Positions 18,372-31,167 of a stretch of DNA of 64,000 bases are shown here, piece by piece. The DNA comes from Luminiphilus sp051201685. GTDB taxonomy: Bacteria; Pseudomonadota; Gammaproteobacteria; Pseudomonadales; Halieaceae. Under the pieces are notes generated by a model. That model was not told the origin of the DNA. It was given only the letters and a program-made list of their open reading frames with translations, and searched no databases. Position numbers and translations under genes: made by a program. The stretch lies in NCBI RefSeq assembly GCF_051201685.1, contig NZ_CP179213.1, forward strand, positions 868,001 through 932,000, read 5' to 3'. The stretch's first letter is position 1, and each line of letters opens with the position of its first letter.

Positions 18372-18863
18372 ATGCGACGTATTCTATCTGTATTACTAGA
18401 AAATGAAGCGGGAGCCCTGTCCCGTGTCGTGGGACTCTTTTCGCAGCGCGGTTACAACATTGAATCGCTGAATGTGGCGCCTACTGACGATCATTCCTTA
18501 TCACGCCTAACGCTGACCACCTCAGGGGACGATCTAAAAATCGAGCAGATCAACAAGCAGCTAAATAAGCTGATTGATGTCGTTAAAGTCGTTGACCTGA
18601 CTGAGGGTGCCCACGTTGAACGAGATCTTCTACTGGTGAAGGTCCGCGCCGTCGGATCGCAGCGAGATGAAGTTAAGCGGACTACCGATATTTTTCGCGG
18701 CCAGATCATAGATGTGGGGCCAGAGACTTATGTCATTCAGTTAACGGGGCCTACAGAAAAGCTGGATTCTTTTGTTGCAGCCCTGGGCGACGCTGAAATT
18801 ATGGAGGTGGTGCGCTCAGGTGTCGCGGGTATGGCACGCGGGGAAAAGGTCCTGGCACCTTAA
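18372..18863 (+). CDS. ilvH: Acetolactate synthase small regulatory subunit
   Basis: 163 residues of the usual IlvH form: an N-terminal ACT domain (ILSVLLENEAGALSRVVGLF, then GYNIESLNVAPT) that binds valine for feedback inhibition, and the C-terminal domain RDLLLVKVRAVGSQRDEVKR. It activates the large subunit encoded immediately upstream; the two are clearly one operon. Confidence 0.96.
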   Translation: MRRILSVLLENEAGALSRVVGLFSQRGYNIESLNVAPTDDHSLSRLTLTTSGDDLKIEQINKQLNKLIDVVKVVDLTEGAHVERDLLLVKVRAVGSQRDEVKRTTDIFRGQIIDVGPETYVIQLTGPTEKLDSFVAALGDAEIMEVVRSGVAGMARGEKVLAP

Positions 18864-18901
18864 TCAAAGCGCCTTTAATAACGCCTCTGTCCTTTCTTAC
18901 A

Positions 18902-18929
18902 TTGCGGCGGCGGGGGTCCAGCGTATAGA
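18902..18929 (+). promoter_or_regulatory. Probable promoter of hppA
   Basis: TTGCGG at 18902, a 16-base spacer and TATAGA at 18924-18929, followed by a G+C-rich discriminator. It lies 41 bases before the hppA start in the 106-base gap after ilvH. Confidence 0.5.
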
Positions 18930-18969
18930 CTCCCCGCGATAAATAAAATAATCACTGGGGGAATACCTT

Positions 18970-20964
18970 ATGGCGTTTGATCTAATTATGCCGCCGATAG
19001 TTGGTTTGGCGGGCCTAGTCGTAGCTTTTGTCATCTATAACGTGATGTCCAAGCATGACGCCGGACCCGATAACGTGAAGCGTATCGCGGACCAAATTCA
19101 CGTCGGTGCGATGGTTTTCATGCATCGCGAATACAAGATGCTAGCGGCTTTCGCTGCGGTACTAGTCGCGGGCATATTCCTGTCACCACTGGGACAAGAT
19201 ACCGCCATTGCCTTCGTTGTCGGCGCCGTGTCTTCTGCGACTGCTGGCTACCTTGGTATGTATGCTGCGACCCGTGCCAACGTCAGAACCGCAGTGGCGG
19301 CCAATGATCATGGGCCAGCCAAGGCACTAAACATCGCCTTTTATGGTGGCTCAATCATGGGGCTATGCGTAGCGTCACTGGGCTTAATTGGCTTAGGCGG
19401 ACTCTTCTATTTCTTCGGAACTGATGTTGAGTCGGTCCACTCGATTCATGGGTTCGGCATGGGTGCCTCGGTTGTGGCACTGTTTTCACGCGTTGGCGGT
19501 GGTATCTACACCAAAAGTGCGGATGTCGGTGCCGACCTGGTGGGTAAAGTGGAAGCCGGCATTCCTGAGGACGATCCTCGCAACCCAGGTGTGATCGCGG
19601 ATAACGTGGGCGACAACGTGGGCGATATCGCCGGCATGGGATCGGACATCTTTGAGAGCTATTGTGGTTCGATGATCGCTTGTATTGCGATCGCCGCGAC
19701 GATGGCTGTCGCCGCCGACCAGCAAACTTCACTGATGATGTTGCCGCTTGGTTTAGCTACGGTGGGTCTGCTGGCCTCGTTTATCGGCATTATTCTGGTA
19801 CGCGCCCGTTCTTCTGCAGCGCCTGAAGATGCACTGCGCAGCGGTACCCTGGCAGCTCCCGTCGTGTTTGCCGCTATGGCATGGTTTCTCGTTCAATCTC
19901 TAGGCTTAGAAGCCAAGGTTTGGTGGGCGGTTGTTGCAGGTGCTGTCGGTGGCGTCGCTATCGGGCTGATTACCGAGTACTACACAGGCGGTAGCCCCGT
20001 TCGCAAGATTGCGAAGTCAGGGGAAACCGGACCCGCGACGGTCATGATCACGGGTCTTGCCGTTGGCATGGAGTCGGTGGTTGTTCCCATTTTGGCTTTA
20101 GCCGCGATTATTTATGCTTCTACCGAGCTCGCAGGGCTGTACGGTGTGGGCATCGCAGCGGTGGGTATGCTTTCTACTGTCGGTATTACTATGGCGATTG
20201 ATGCATACGGACCTGTCGCGGATAACGCAGGTGGCATCGCTGAGATGTCAGGCATGGGTGAGGACACCCGAAAAATCACGGATGGTCTTGATGAGGTGGG
20301 CAACACCACGGCGGCCATTGGTAAAGGCTTTGCTATCGGTGCCGCAGCGCTTGCTGCTCTTGCGATCATCGCGGCCTATGTCAGCACCGTATCGGTGCTC
20401 AATCCCGGCTTCACCCTTGAATTGTCTGAGCCTCAGGTTCTGATAGGCATGTTCATTGGTGGTTCGATACCGTTCCTTATTGCTTCAATTACCATGACAG
20501 CGGTGGGCGAGGCGGCTTTTGACATGATTAATGAGATTCGCCGGCAGTTCAGAGAAATTCCCGGTCTCCTCGAGGGCACCGCTGATCCTGATACCGAGCG
20601 CTGCGTCGACATTGCGACGACGGCGGCCCTGAAGCGAATGATTCTGCCAGGGGCGATTGCCGTACTTGCACCTGTGGTCGTGGGCTTCGGTCTCGGCCCT
20701 GAATCTTTGGGTGGCATGTTGGCAGGGGGCTTGTTGGGCTGCGTTCTGATGGCACTAATGATGGCGAATGCCGGTGGAGCCTGGGATAACGCCAAAAAGT
20801 TTGTTGAAAAGGGCAATCTTGGCGGCAAGGGTTCCGATACTCATTCCGCCGTTGTCGTTGGCGACACAGTGGGCGACCCCTTCAAAGACACTTCTGGCCC
20901 CTCCATGAACATTTTGATTAATGTGATGGCAATTGTCAGCCTCGTGATAGCGCCCCTGCTTTGA
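18970..20964 (+). CDS. hppA: Membrane-bound ion-pumping pyrophosphatase
   Basis: Couples pyrophosphate hydrolysis to cation export; 664 residues with about 16 membrane spans. Substrate motifs are DVGADLVGKVEAGIPEDDPR near residue 185, NVGDNVGDIAGMGSDIFES, DNAGGIAEMSG and GDTVGDPFKDTSGPS. The GNTTAAIGKG segment near residue 444 has Ala where potassium-independent enzymes have Lys, which points to the potassium-dependent class; whether sodium or protons are pumped cannot be settled here. It converges on ilvC with a shared terminator. Confidence 0.95.
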   Translation: MAFDLIMPPIVGLAGLVVAFVIYNVMSKHDAGPDNVKRIADQIHVGAMVFMHREYKMLAAFAAVLVAGIFLSPLGQDTAIAFVVGAVSSATAGYLGMYAATRANVRTAVAANDHGPAKALNIAFYGGSIMGLCVASLGLIGLGGLFYFFGTDVESVHSIHGFGMGASVVALFSRVGGGIYTKSADVGADLVGKVEAGIPEDDPRNPGVIADNVGDNVGDIAGMGSDIFESYCGSMIACIAIAATMAVAADQQTSLMMLPLGLATVGLLASFIGIILVRARSSAAPEDALRSGTLAAPVVFAAMAWFLVQSLGLEAKVWWAVVAGAVGGVAIGLITEYYTGGSPVRKIAKSGETGPATVMITGLAVGMESVVVPILALAAIIYASTELAGLYGVGIAAVGMLSTVGITMAIDAYGPVADNAGGIAEMSGMGEDTRKITDGLDEVGNTTAAIGKGFAIGAAALAALAIIAAYVSTVSVLNPGFTLELSEPQVLIGMFIGGSIPFLIASITMTAVGEAAFDMINEIRRQFREIPGLLEGTADPDTERCVDIATTAALKRMILPGAIAVLAPVVVGFGLGPESLGGMLAGGLLGCVLMALMMANAGGAWDNAKKFVEKGNLGGKGSDTHSAVVVGDTVGDPFKDTSGPSMNILINVMAIVSLVIAPLL

Positions 20965-21010
20965 TTTAGGTCGCACTTGCTTGCGTGATACGCCCGATGA
21001 CATTGGGCAT

Positions 21011-21040
21011 AAAAAAGGAGCCCTCGAGCTCCTTTTTTTT
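21011..21040. terminator. Bidirectional rho-independent terminator between hppA and ilvC
   Basis: Stem AAAAAAGGAGC / GCTCCTTTTTTTT around the loop CCTCGA. A-run on one side and T-run on the other, so it serves both converging genes. Confidence 0.92.
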
Positions 21041-21055
21041 GTGCTTTGAAACGAC

Positions 21056-22525
21056 TCAGGCGATGGATTTCATTTCCGTCATGTAACCTCGTAATTCCTC
21101 GCCCACTAACTCTACCGTGTGGTTGCGAATTTCAGCATTGACCTCAATGAGCGCTTTATTGTCGACGCCGTTGTCGCCCGTCATGCCCCCGCCAATCACA
21201 TCGCTGTCCACGGACTGCATAAACTCAGCCAACAAAGGTCTGGCGGCTTGGTCAAAAAGGTAGCAGCCGTATTCCGCGGTGTCAGATATCACGACATTCA
21301 TTTCGTACAACTTTTTTCGAGCAATCGTATTAGCAATAAGCGGTGTTTCGTGGAGTGACTCATAGTAAGCCGACTCTTCGATGATACCGGCATCCACCAT
21401 AGTCTCGAATGCCAGCTCTACACCAGCCTTGACCATGGCGATCATCAAAATGCCCTTGTCGTAGTACTCCTGTTCCGAGATGTCTTCCTCAGTGAGCGCC
21501 TGCTTTTCAAAGGCTGTCTCATTGGTTTCGGCGCGCCACTTTAATAGGTTGGCATCGTCCTGTGCCCAATCTGCCATCATGGTGCTTGAGAATACACCAG
21601 AGATAATGTCATCTTGATGCTTCTCAAAAAGTGGCCGAAGGATGTCTTTCATGCTCTCAGACAATTCGAAAGCTTTGATTTTCGCCGGGTTTGTCAGGCG
21701 GTCCATCATGTTGGTAATGCCGCCCTGCTTGAGACCTTCAGTGACAGTTTCCCAGCCGTATTGTACCAATTTGGCGGCATATCCCGGGTCAGTGCCTAGT
21801 GCGACCATTCGATCGAAGCAAAGTAGCGATCCTGACTGCAGCATGCCGCACAATATCGTTTGTTCACCCATTAGATCTGACTTAACTTCGGCAATGGGAG
21901 AGGACTCGAGAACGCCAGCCTTATGGGCACCGGTACCCGCTGCAAGCGCCTTTGCAATGGCCATGCCTTTGCCTTGAGGGTCGTTTTCACGGTGCACGGC
22001 AATCAGGGTGGGAACCCCGAAGCCCCGCTTGTATTCTTCTCTGACTTCAGTTCCCGGGCATTTGGGGCACATCATCACCACGGTGAGATCTTTCCGGATT
22101 TGCATGCCTTCTTCGACCAAGTTAAAGCCGTGGGCGTAATCTAGGCACGCCCCCTCTTTCATAAGTGGCATGACAGCATTGACGACAGGTGTGTGCTGCT
22201 TATCGGGGGTAAGGTTCATCACCACGTCTGCCGTGGGGATCAGTGTTTGGTAATCGCCGACCTTAAAGCCGTTATCGGTGGCCCGCTGCCATGACGCCCG
22301 TTTTTCAGTAATCGCCTCGGGCCTCAGTGCGTAAGCTACGTCAAGCCCACTGTCTCTGAGGTTAAGGCCTTGATTAAGGCCCTGCGCCCCACAGCCGATA
22401 ATAACAATTTGCTTGCCGCGCAAGGCATCCACACCGTCAGCGAATTCAGAGCGGTCCATGAATCGGCATTTGCCAAGCTCTTCGAGCTGAATACGTAGGG
22501 GTAGCGTATTGAAATAATTGCTCAC
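21056..22525 (-). CDS. ilvC: Ketol-acid reductoisomerase, class II
   Basis: Second step of branched-chain amino acid synthesis: NADPH-dependent isomeroreduction of acetolactate. 489 residues, the long enterobacterial-type form with a duplicated C-terminal knotted domain. Rossmann motif GCGAQGLNQG at residues 44-53; metal/substrate segments ESSPIAEVKSDLMGEQTILCG and EQEYYDKGILMIAMVKAGVE. Starts at GTG 22525 with AGGAG a few bases upstream. Divergent from pssA. Confidence 0.96.
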   Translation of the reverse strand: MSNYFNTLPLRIQLEELGKCRFMDRSEFADGVDALRGKQIVIIGCGAQGLNQGLNLRDSGLDVAYALRPEAITEKRASWQRATDNGFKVGDYQTLIPTADVVMNLTPDKQHTPVVNAVMPLMKEGACLDYAHGFNLVEEGMQIRKDLTVVMMCPKCPGTEVREEYKRGFGVPTLIAVHRENDPQGKGMAIAKALAAGTGAHKAGVLESSPIAEVKSDLMGEQTILCGMLQSGSLLCFDRMVALGTDPGYAAKLVQYGWETVTEGLKQGGITNMMDRLTNPAKIKAFELSESMKDILRPLFEKHQDDIISGVFSSTMMADWAQDDANLLKWRAETNETAFEKQALTEEDISEQEYYDKGILMIAMVKAGVELAFETMVDAGIIEESAYYESLHETPLIANTIARKKLYEMNVVISDTAEYGCYLFDQAARPLLAEFMQSVDSDVIGGGMTGDNGVDNKALIEVNAEIRNHTVELVGEELRGYMTEMKSIA

Positions 22526-22701
22526 CGTGTTCTCCTGAGGGTGTTTTTGAAGGTGTGCTGCTTTGAAAAATCGGCGCCGAGTATACCCCCTGACATCAAA
22601 AAAAGCTTGTTGTGGCCTTTGTGTCGAGGCTTTTTTTGCAAATCTCCCGCAGATTATCTGGCACTGTTAAACTATGGATGCATTTTCAACGAAAGAGTCC
22701 T

Positions 22702-23574
22702 ATGTCTACTACTGACGCTGACAACAAAGAAGACGACAATTTTGAGCGCGCTGCCGAACAGATTGAGGCGCCCCTAACGTCGCTGGTAGGCGATTACGAA
22801 GAAACCCACGGGTCGGAGGCTGCGGCCCCTGCTCGTGGTGTATTCCTACTGCCCAACTTGTTCACGACCGGCGCCCTGTTCTGCGGCTTTTACTCAGTAA
22901 TAGCGGGTATGCAGGGGGATTTCTATGCGGGGTCCGTCGCTATTTTGGTGGCAATGATCTTTGATGGGCTCGATGGTCGAGTCGCGCGGCTGACGCACAC
23001 GACCAGTGCTTTTGGCGCTGAGTACGACAGTTTGTCAGATATGATTTCATTTGGTATTGCACCTGCGTTGCTCATGTTCAATTGGGCATTAGTGGATACG
23101 GGGAAGCTGGGATGGGTCGCTGCGTTTCTGTACACGGCCTGCGCGGCATTGAGGCTTGCTCGCTTCAACACGCAACGAGATTCGGTGGATGCGGGTTATT
23201 TTGTGGGGCTGCCCAGTCCCGCGGCGGCGGCTGCCGTGACGGGTAGTGTTTGGCTGGGTCAGACCCATGAGTTGCCCGCTTCTATCCTGCCGCTGGCCTG
23301 GCTCCACGCTGTGCTGCTGGCGGGCCTAGGTTTTCTTATGATTGCCAGATTTCCATATTTCAGTTTTAAAAGCATCAAGCTGGACGGCCGCGTTCCTTTT
23401 GTTCGTATTTTCCTGATGGTAGGCGTGCTGGCCCTCATTGCTCTGGATCCCCCGTTGTTTATCTGGGTGTTTTCTTTTCTCTTTGCTGTTTCAGGGCCGA
23501 TCCAGCACCTGCGTCAAAATGTTGTTCAGAGAGCCCAAAAGGAGGATGAAGCCCGTGCCACGCAAGATTCTTAA
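22702..23574 (+). CDS. pssA: CDP-diacylglycerol-serine O-phosphatidyltransferase
   Basis: Makes phosphatidylserine, precursor of phosphatidylethanolamine. 290 residues from ATG 22702. The CDP-alcohol phosphotransferase motif D-G-x2-A-R-x8-G-x3-D-x3-D is met exactly by Asp91 to Asp113. A hydrophilic acidic N-terminus of about 45 residues is followed by about six to eight membrane helices. Other in-frame starts upstream (22612) give an unlikely basic extension. The 3' end overlaps the msrP start. Confidence 0.9.
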   Translation: MSTTDADNKEDDNFERAAEQIEAPLTSLVGDYEETHGSEAAAPARGVFLLPNLFTTGALFCGFYSVIAGMQGDFYAGSVAILVAMIFDGLDGRVARLTHTTSAFGAEYDSLSDMISFGIAPALLMFNWALVDTGKLGWVAAFLYTACAALRLARFNTQRDSVDAGYFVGLPSPAAAAAVTGSVWLGQTHELPASILPLAWLHAVLLAGLGFLMIARFPYFSFKSIKLDGRVPFVRIFLMVGVLALIALDPPLFIWVFSFLFAVSGPIQHLRQNVVQRAQKEDEARATQDS

Positions 23575-24525
23575 TGTGCCTCAGATTGCTTCCTCTGAAA
23601 TAACTCCAGAGTCGGTCTGGCTCGATCGCAGAAATTTGATGAAAGCAGCAGCTGCAGGGGCGCTGGTGAATACTTTGCCCACTCAGGCTGCTGCAGCACC
23701 TGCCGCAAAGCCTTTGTCTTACAGCCAAGCTAAGTGTGATGCCTGTTCGACAGAAGAGACGCTGACGCCGGTCGAGGACGTGACTAGCTACAATAACTTT
23801 TACGAATTTGGGACTGATAAATCAGATCCCGCTGAGCACGCCCATACTATGACCACTGACCCTGGTCGGTGGAGGTATCTGGATTGGTCAACAAGCCGGG
23901 CAAGCTGAACCTAGAAGATGTTCTGGGTGGTTTTGATCTAGAAGAGCGAATCTACCGGTTTCGGTGCGTTGAGGCGTGGAGCATGGTCGTGCCTTGGATT
24001 GGGTTTCCCTTAGCAGATTTGTTGCGGCGTTTTGAGCCCACGGCAGACGCGCGCTATGTTGCTTTTAAAACGCTCTACCGGCCTGAGGAAATGCGCGGTA
24101 CGCGATCATTCACCTCGGTTATCGATTGGCCCTATAAAGAGGGCCTGAGACTGGATGAGGCAATGCACCCCTTAACGTTGATGACCGTGGGCCTCTACGG
24201 AAAGACGTTGCCTAACCAAAGTGGTGCTCCGCTACGGCTCATTGTGCCCTGGAAGTACGGCTTCAAAAGCATTAAGTCGATCGTGTCAATTGAGTTAACC
24301 GACCGACAACCGCAAACCTCATGGCAGGAGCTGGCTGCTCATGAGTATGGGTTTTTCAGTAACGTAAATCCCGAAGTTGACCACCCCAGATGGAGCCAGC
24401 GTTACGAAAGACGGTTACCGTCGTCGCTGTTTAAGCCTAACCGGGTACCGACACAGCTCTTCAATGGTTATGCCGAGCAGGTGGCTGGGCTGTACGCGGG
24501 TATGGACCTAAGCAAATATTACTAA
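23555..24525 (+). pseudogene. msrP: Periplasmic methionine-sulfoxide reductase catalytic subunit MsrP, frameshifted
   Basis: Molybdopterin enzyme repairing oxidised methionine in periplasmic proteins. The N-terminal part (Tat-type DRRNLMKAAAAGALV, then NNFYEFGTDKSDPAEHA) and the C-terminal part (EVSGLVNKPGKLN, FRCVEAWSMVVPWIGFPL with the molybdenum Cys, DHPRWSQRYERR, FNGYAEQVAGLY) are both normal but in different frames. The break is at 23860-23862: CCC where one more C restores TDP-WSVEVSG. GTG 23555 is nine bases from GGAGG; ATG 23546 abuts it. All other residues look functional, so a sequencing error in a C-run is as likely as real decay. Confidence 0.85.
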
Positions 24526-24540
24526 GTAGAGGCTAGGCTA

Positions 24541-25158
24541 GTGGGTGTTCCGCTGTACCGTTTACCTTGGTCAGATCGGCTTTGGTGGGCCTCGGTGTTT
24601 GCTCTAGCGCTGAGTCCTTTCCTGCTTATCGTCTATGGTGTGCTCGGCAATACTCTTGGGCCCGACCCCGCAGAGGCGTTAATGCATCAAACCGGAGAGT
24701 GGGCTATTCGCCTGCTTGTACTGGTTCTAGCTGCTCGACCTGTGGCGCAATGGGGATGGCCTGCCTTGTTTCGGTACCGGCGGATGCTGGGATTGTTTAT
24801 GTTTTTTTACGCCACCCTTCATCTAATAGTGTTTGCACAGGTTTACGTTGGCTGGAGCCTGGCGATATTGCTGGAGGAGTTGATCGAGCGCCCCTACGTG
24901 CTGGTAGGTTTTGCGGGTTGGGCGCTGCTCATTCCTTTGGCGGTGACTTCGACAGACCGCATGCGGCGTAGGCTGCGTCAGCGTTGGCGGCAGCTGCACC
25001 AGCTGGTTTATGGGGTTGCCGTCTTAGGGGTTTTGCATGTGTTGTGGCTATCGCGGTCTGACATCGGCGACGCTGTGCTCTACGGGGTGCTGTTGGGAGG
25101 CTTGCTATGCTGGCGGGCGGCACTTGTTTTAAGGCGCCGTTTCACTGCCAGACGCTAG
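24541..25158 (+). CDS. msrQ: MsrQ haem membrane subunit of the MsrPQ system
   Basis: Ferric-reductase-like membrane protein passing quinol electrons to MsrP. 205 residues, GTG start, about six helices. Candidate haem-ligand His residues in MHQTGEW, ATLHLIVF, RQLHQLVYG and GVLHVLW; RYRRMLGLF and TSTDRMRRRLRQRWRQLHQL are family features. It follows msrP by 15 bases. An intact msrQ beside a frameshifted msrP hints that the frameshift is recent or artefactual. Confidence 0.92.
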   Translation: MGVPLYRLPWSDRLWWASVFALALSPFLLIVYGVLGNTLGPDPAEALMHQTGEWAIRLLVLVLAARPVAQWGWPALFRYRRMLGLFMFFYATLHLIVFAQVYVGWSLAILLEELIERPYVLVGFAGWALLIPLAVTSTDRMRRRLRQRWRQLHQLVYGVAVLGVLHVLWLSRSDIGDAVLYGVLLGGLLCWRAALVLRRRFTARR

Positions 25159-25239
25159 TTAACCGCACTGCAGGTGTGCAGCGTTAATCGGTAGTCGAGA
25201 TGGCAAAGCGTAAACTTTAAAATATGTTGCTAAAAAGGG

Positions 25240-25267
25240 TTGCGCTGCAGCGCGTGACGCGTATAGT
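25240..25267 (+). promoter_or_regulatory. rRNA operon promoter P1
   Basis: TTGCGC at 25240-25245, 16 bases, TATAGT at 25262-25267, then a G+C-rich discriminator. The A/T-rich stretch 25210-25235 just upstream could be an UP element. The 465-base gap 25159-25623 otherwise holds P2, a boxA-like site and leader sequence. Confidence 0.65.
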
Positions 25268-25343
25268 CGCGCTTCCGCTCAGGGGGGGGTATGATCCAAT
25301 CTGAGCCGGATGAAATCAAAGTGGTTTTTTCTTCGAAAAAGAC

Positions 25344-25371
25344 TTGCGCGGTTTCAAACGGTGCGTATAAT
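25344..25371 (+). promoter_or_regulatory. rRNA operon promoter P2
   Basis: TTGCGC at 25344-25349, 16 bases, perfect TATAAT at 25366-25371, followed by GCGCGACC. The G+C-rich discriminator is typical of promoters repressed by ppGpp. Confidence 0.8.
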
Positions 25372-25425
25372 GCGCGACCTCGGTAAGGCGAAGCCCTTAT
25401 CAAAAAGTCAGTCCTAGCGGCGACT

Positions 25426-25437
25426 TGATACTTAACA
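25426..25437 (+). promoter_or_regulatory. boxA-like antitermination site in rRNA leader
   Basis: TGATACTTAACA matches the boxA consensus TGCTCTTTAACA at 9 of 12 positions; GTGTGGGCACTT follows shortly after, as in the E. coli rrn leaders. Confidence 0.5.
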
Positions 25438-25623
25438 ATTAGATGAAGACAGATGTGTGGGCACTTGTTGGAGTAGTTGTCACTAACTATTCAGAAACAA
25501 CAAGTGACTCATCGATTCATTGAATTAATGATTCTAGATTTTGTTTCTGAGCTGAGATTTGGGTGGTAAAGCAAGTTTCTGCGTAACCATCCCCTCTTGC
25601 TTCGGCAGAGGTTAAAGATTCTT

Positions 25624-27157
<1,534 letters not shown>

Positions 27158-27245
27158 AACGATTGTGACTCTCTTCAGCAAGTGTTCACACATTTGTCTT
27201 CATCTATTAGGTTAATGCGACGGTTTTTACTCGGGTGCGATTTTT

Positions 27246-27322
<77 letters not shown>

Positions 27323-27331
27323 GTTTGTTCC

Positions 27332-27407
27332 GGGGCTATAGCTCAGCTGGGAGAGCGCCTGCCTTGCACGCAGGAGGTCTGCGGTTCGATCCCGCATAGC
27401 TCCACCA
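27332..27407 (+). tRNA. alaT: tRNA-Ala (TGC)
   Basis: 76 bases, acceptor stem GGGGCTA/TAGCTCC, encoded CCA, TTCGATC T-loop, anticodon TGC at 27365-27367. Second tRNA of the spacer. Confidence 0.97.
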
Positions 27408-27475
27408 ATTCCGTCGCAACGAATCCATACATGGACGCACTAAGGTGTGTCGATGTCTGGTTTTGGCAACCAGAG

Positions 27476-27487
27476 TGTTCTTTAACA
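27476..27487 (+). promoter_or_regulatory. boxA antitermination site before 23S
   Basis: TGTTCTTTAACA matches the consensus TGCTCTTTAACA at 11 of 12 positions. The rest of the 332-base spacer 27408-27739 shows no gene; its outer parts probably pair with sequence beyond 23S to form the processing stem. Confidence 0.75.
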
Positions 27488-27739
27488 AGGTAAATCAAGC
27501 TGATTCTTTGAATCAAAAATCTACAGTTCAGCTTCGGCTGAGGTGGAGAGGATGATTCATTGATGAATGTTCTCGAGTGCGGTTTCAATTCCCGCGCTCG
27601 AAACGAGTTGTACATACTGTGACTTAAGCGTCACAACATCCGGCGGGCACAAACTTTGATCGGTTTGTGTCTACTAGTACCTAACCTACGCAAAGGGGGT
27701 TAGGGAACAGTCTTCTTGGACAGATAACTTCGGTTATAT

Positions 27740-30616
<2,877 letters not shown>

Positions 30617-30834
30617 ATAATCCAAGTTGTTTGGTGTACGGTTCGTAACTAGAACCTTAAGTACACAGAAGACTGACGGCACGCGGCGAAAGTTGCGTGA
30701 CTCTGAAAGGAGTATGTTGTGCTCAAGTCATAGTGTGTGTTGGGTTCATCACCAACGAAAGAATCAGCTAGATTTACCGCCTTATTTGAGAGGTTTTCTT
30801 GCTACTTGTAGCGAGTCTGTCACTCAAGCCAGTT

Positions 30835-30953
30835 TGCCTGGCGACAATAGAGCGTTGGAACCACCTGATTCCATCCCGAACTCAGAAGTGAAACGACGTA
30901 TCGCCGATGGTAGTGTGGGGTTTCCCCATGTGAGAGTAGGTCATTGCCAGGCT
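30835..30953 (+). rRNA. rrf: 5S ribosomal RNA
   Basis: About 119 bases with closing stem TGCCTGGCG / TTGCCAGGC, CCATCCCGAACTCAGAAGTG and GATGGTAGTGTGGGG. Separated from 23S by about 218 bases with no gene. Confidence 0.96.
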
Positions 30954-30961
30954 TTTATTAG

Positions 30962-30994
30962 AAAAGGGTTACCCATTGGGTAGCCCTTTTTTTT
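30962..30994 (+). terminator. rRNA operon terminator
   Basis: Stem AAAAGGGTTACCCA / TGGGTAGCCCTTTT with a minimal loop, followed by a run of eight T. Confidence 0.93.
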
Positions 30995-31167
30995 GTGCTG
31001 CTATTTAAGCGCTCCCCACTATCTCTAGAGGTCTTGCCAGTGTGCTGTGGTTTTGTTGGGGTATAACGTATAGTTCCTATGCTTAGACATTGATGAAATT
31101 CGACGAGAGATCGTCTAGATTTTGTCAGTCTAACTAGCGTTTTCGTGTTTTGAGATGGTTTAAGTCG

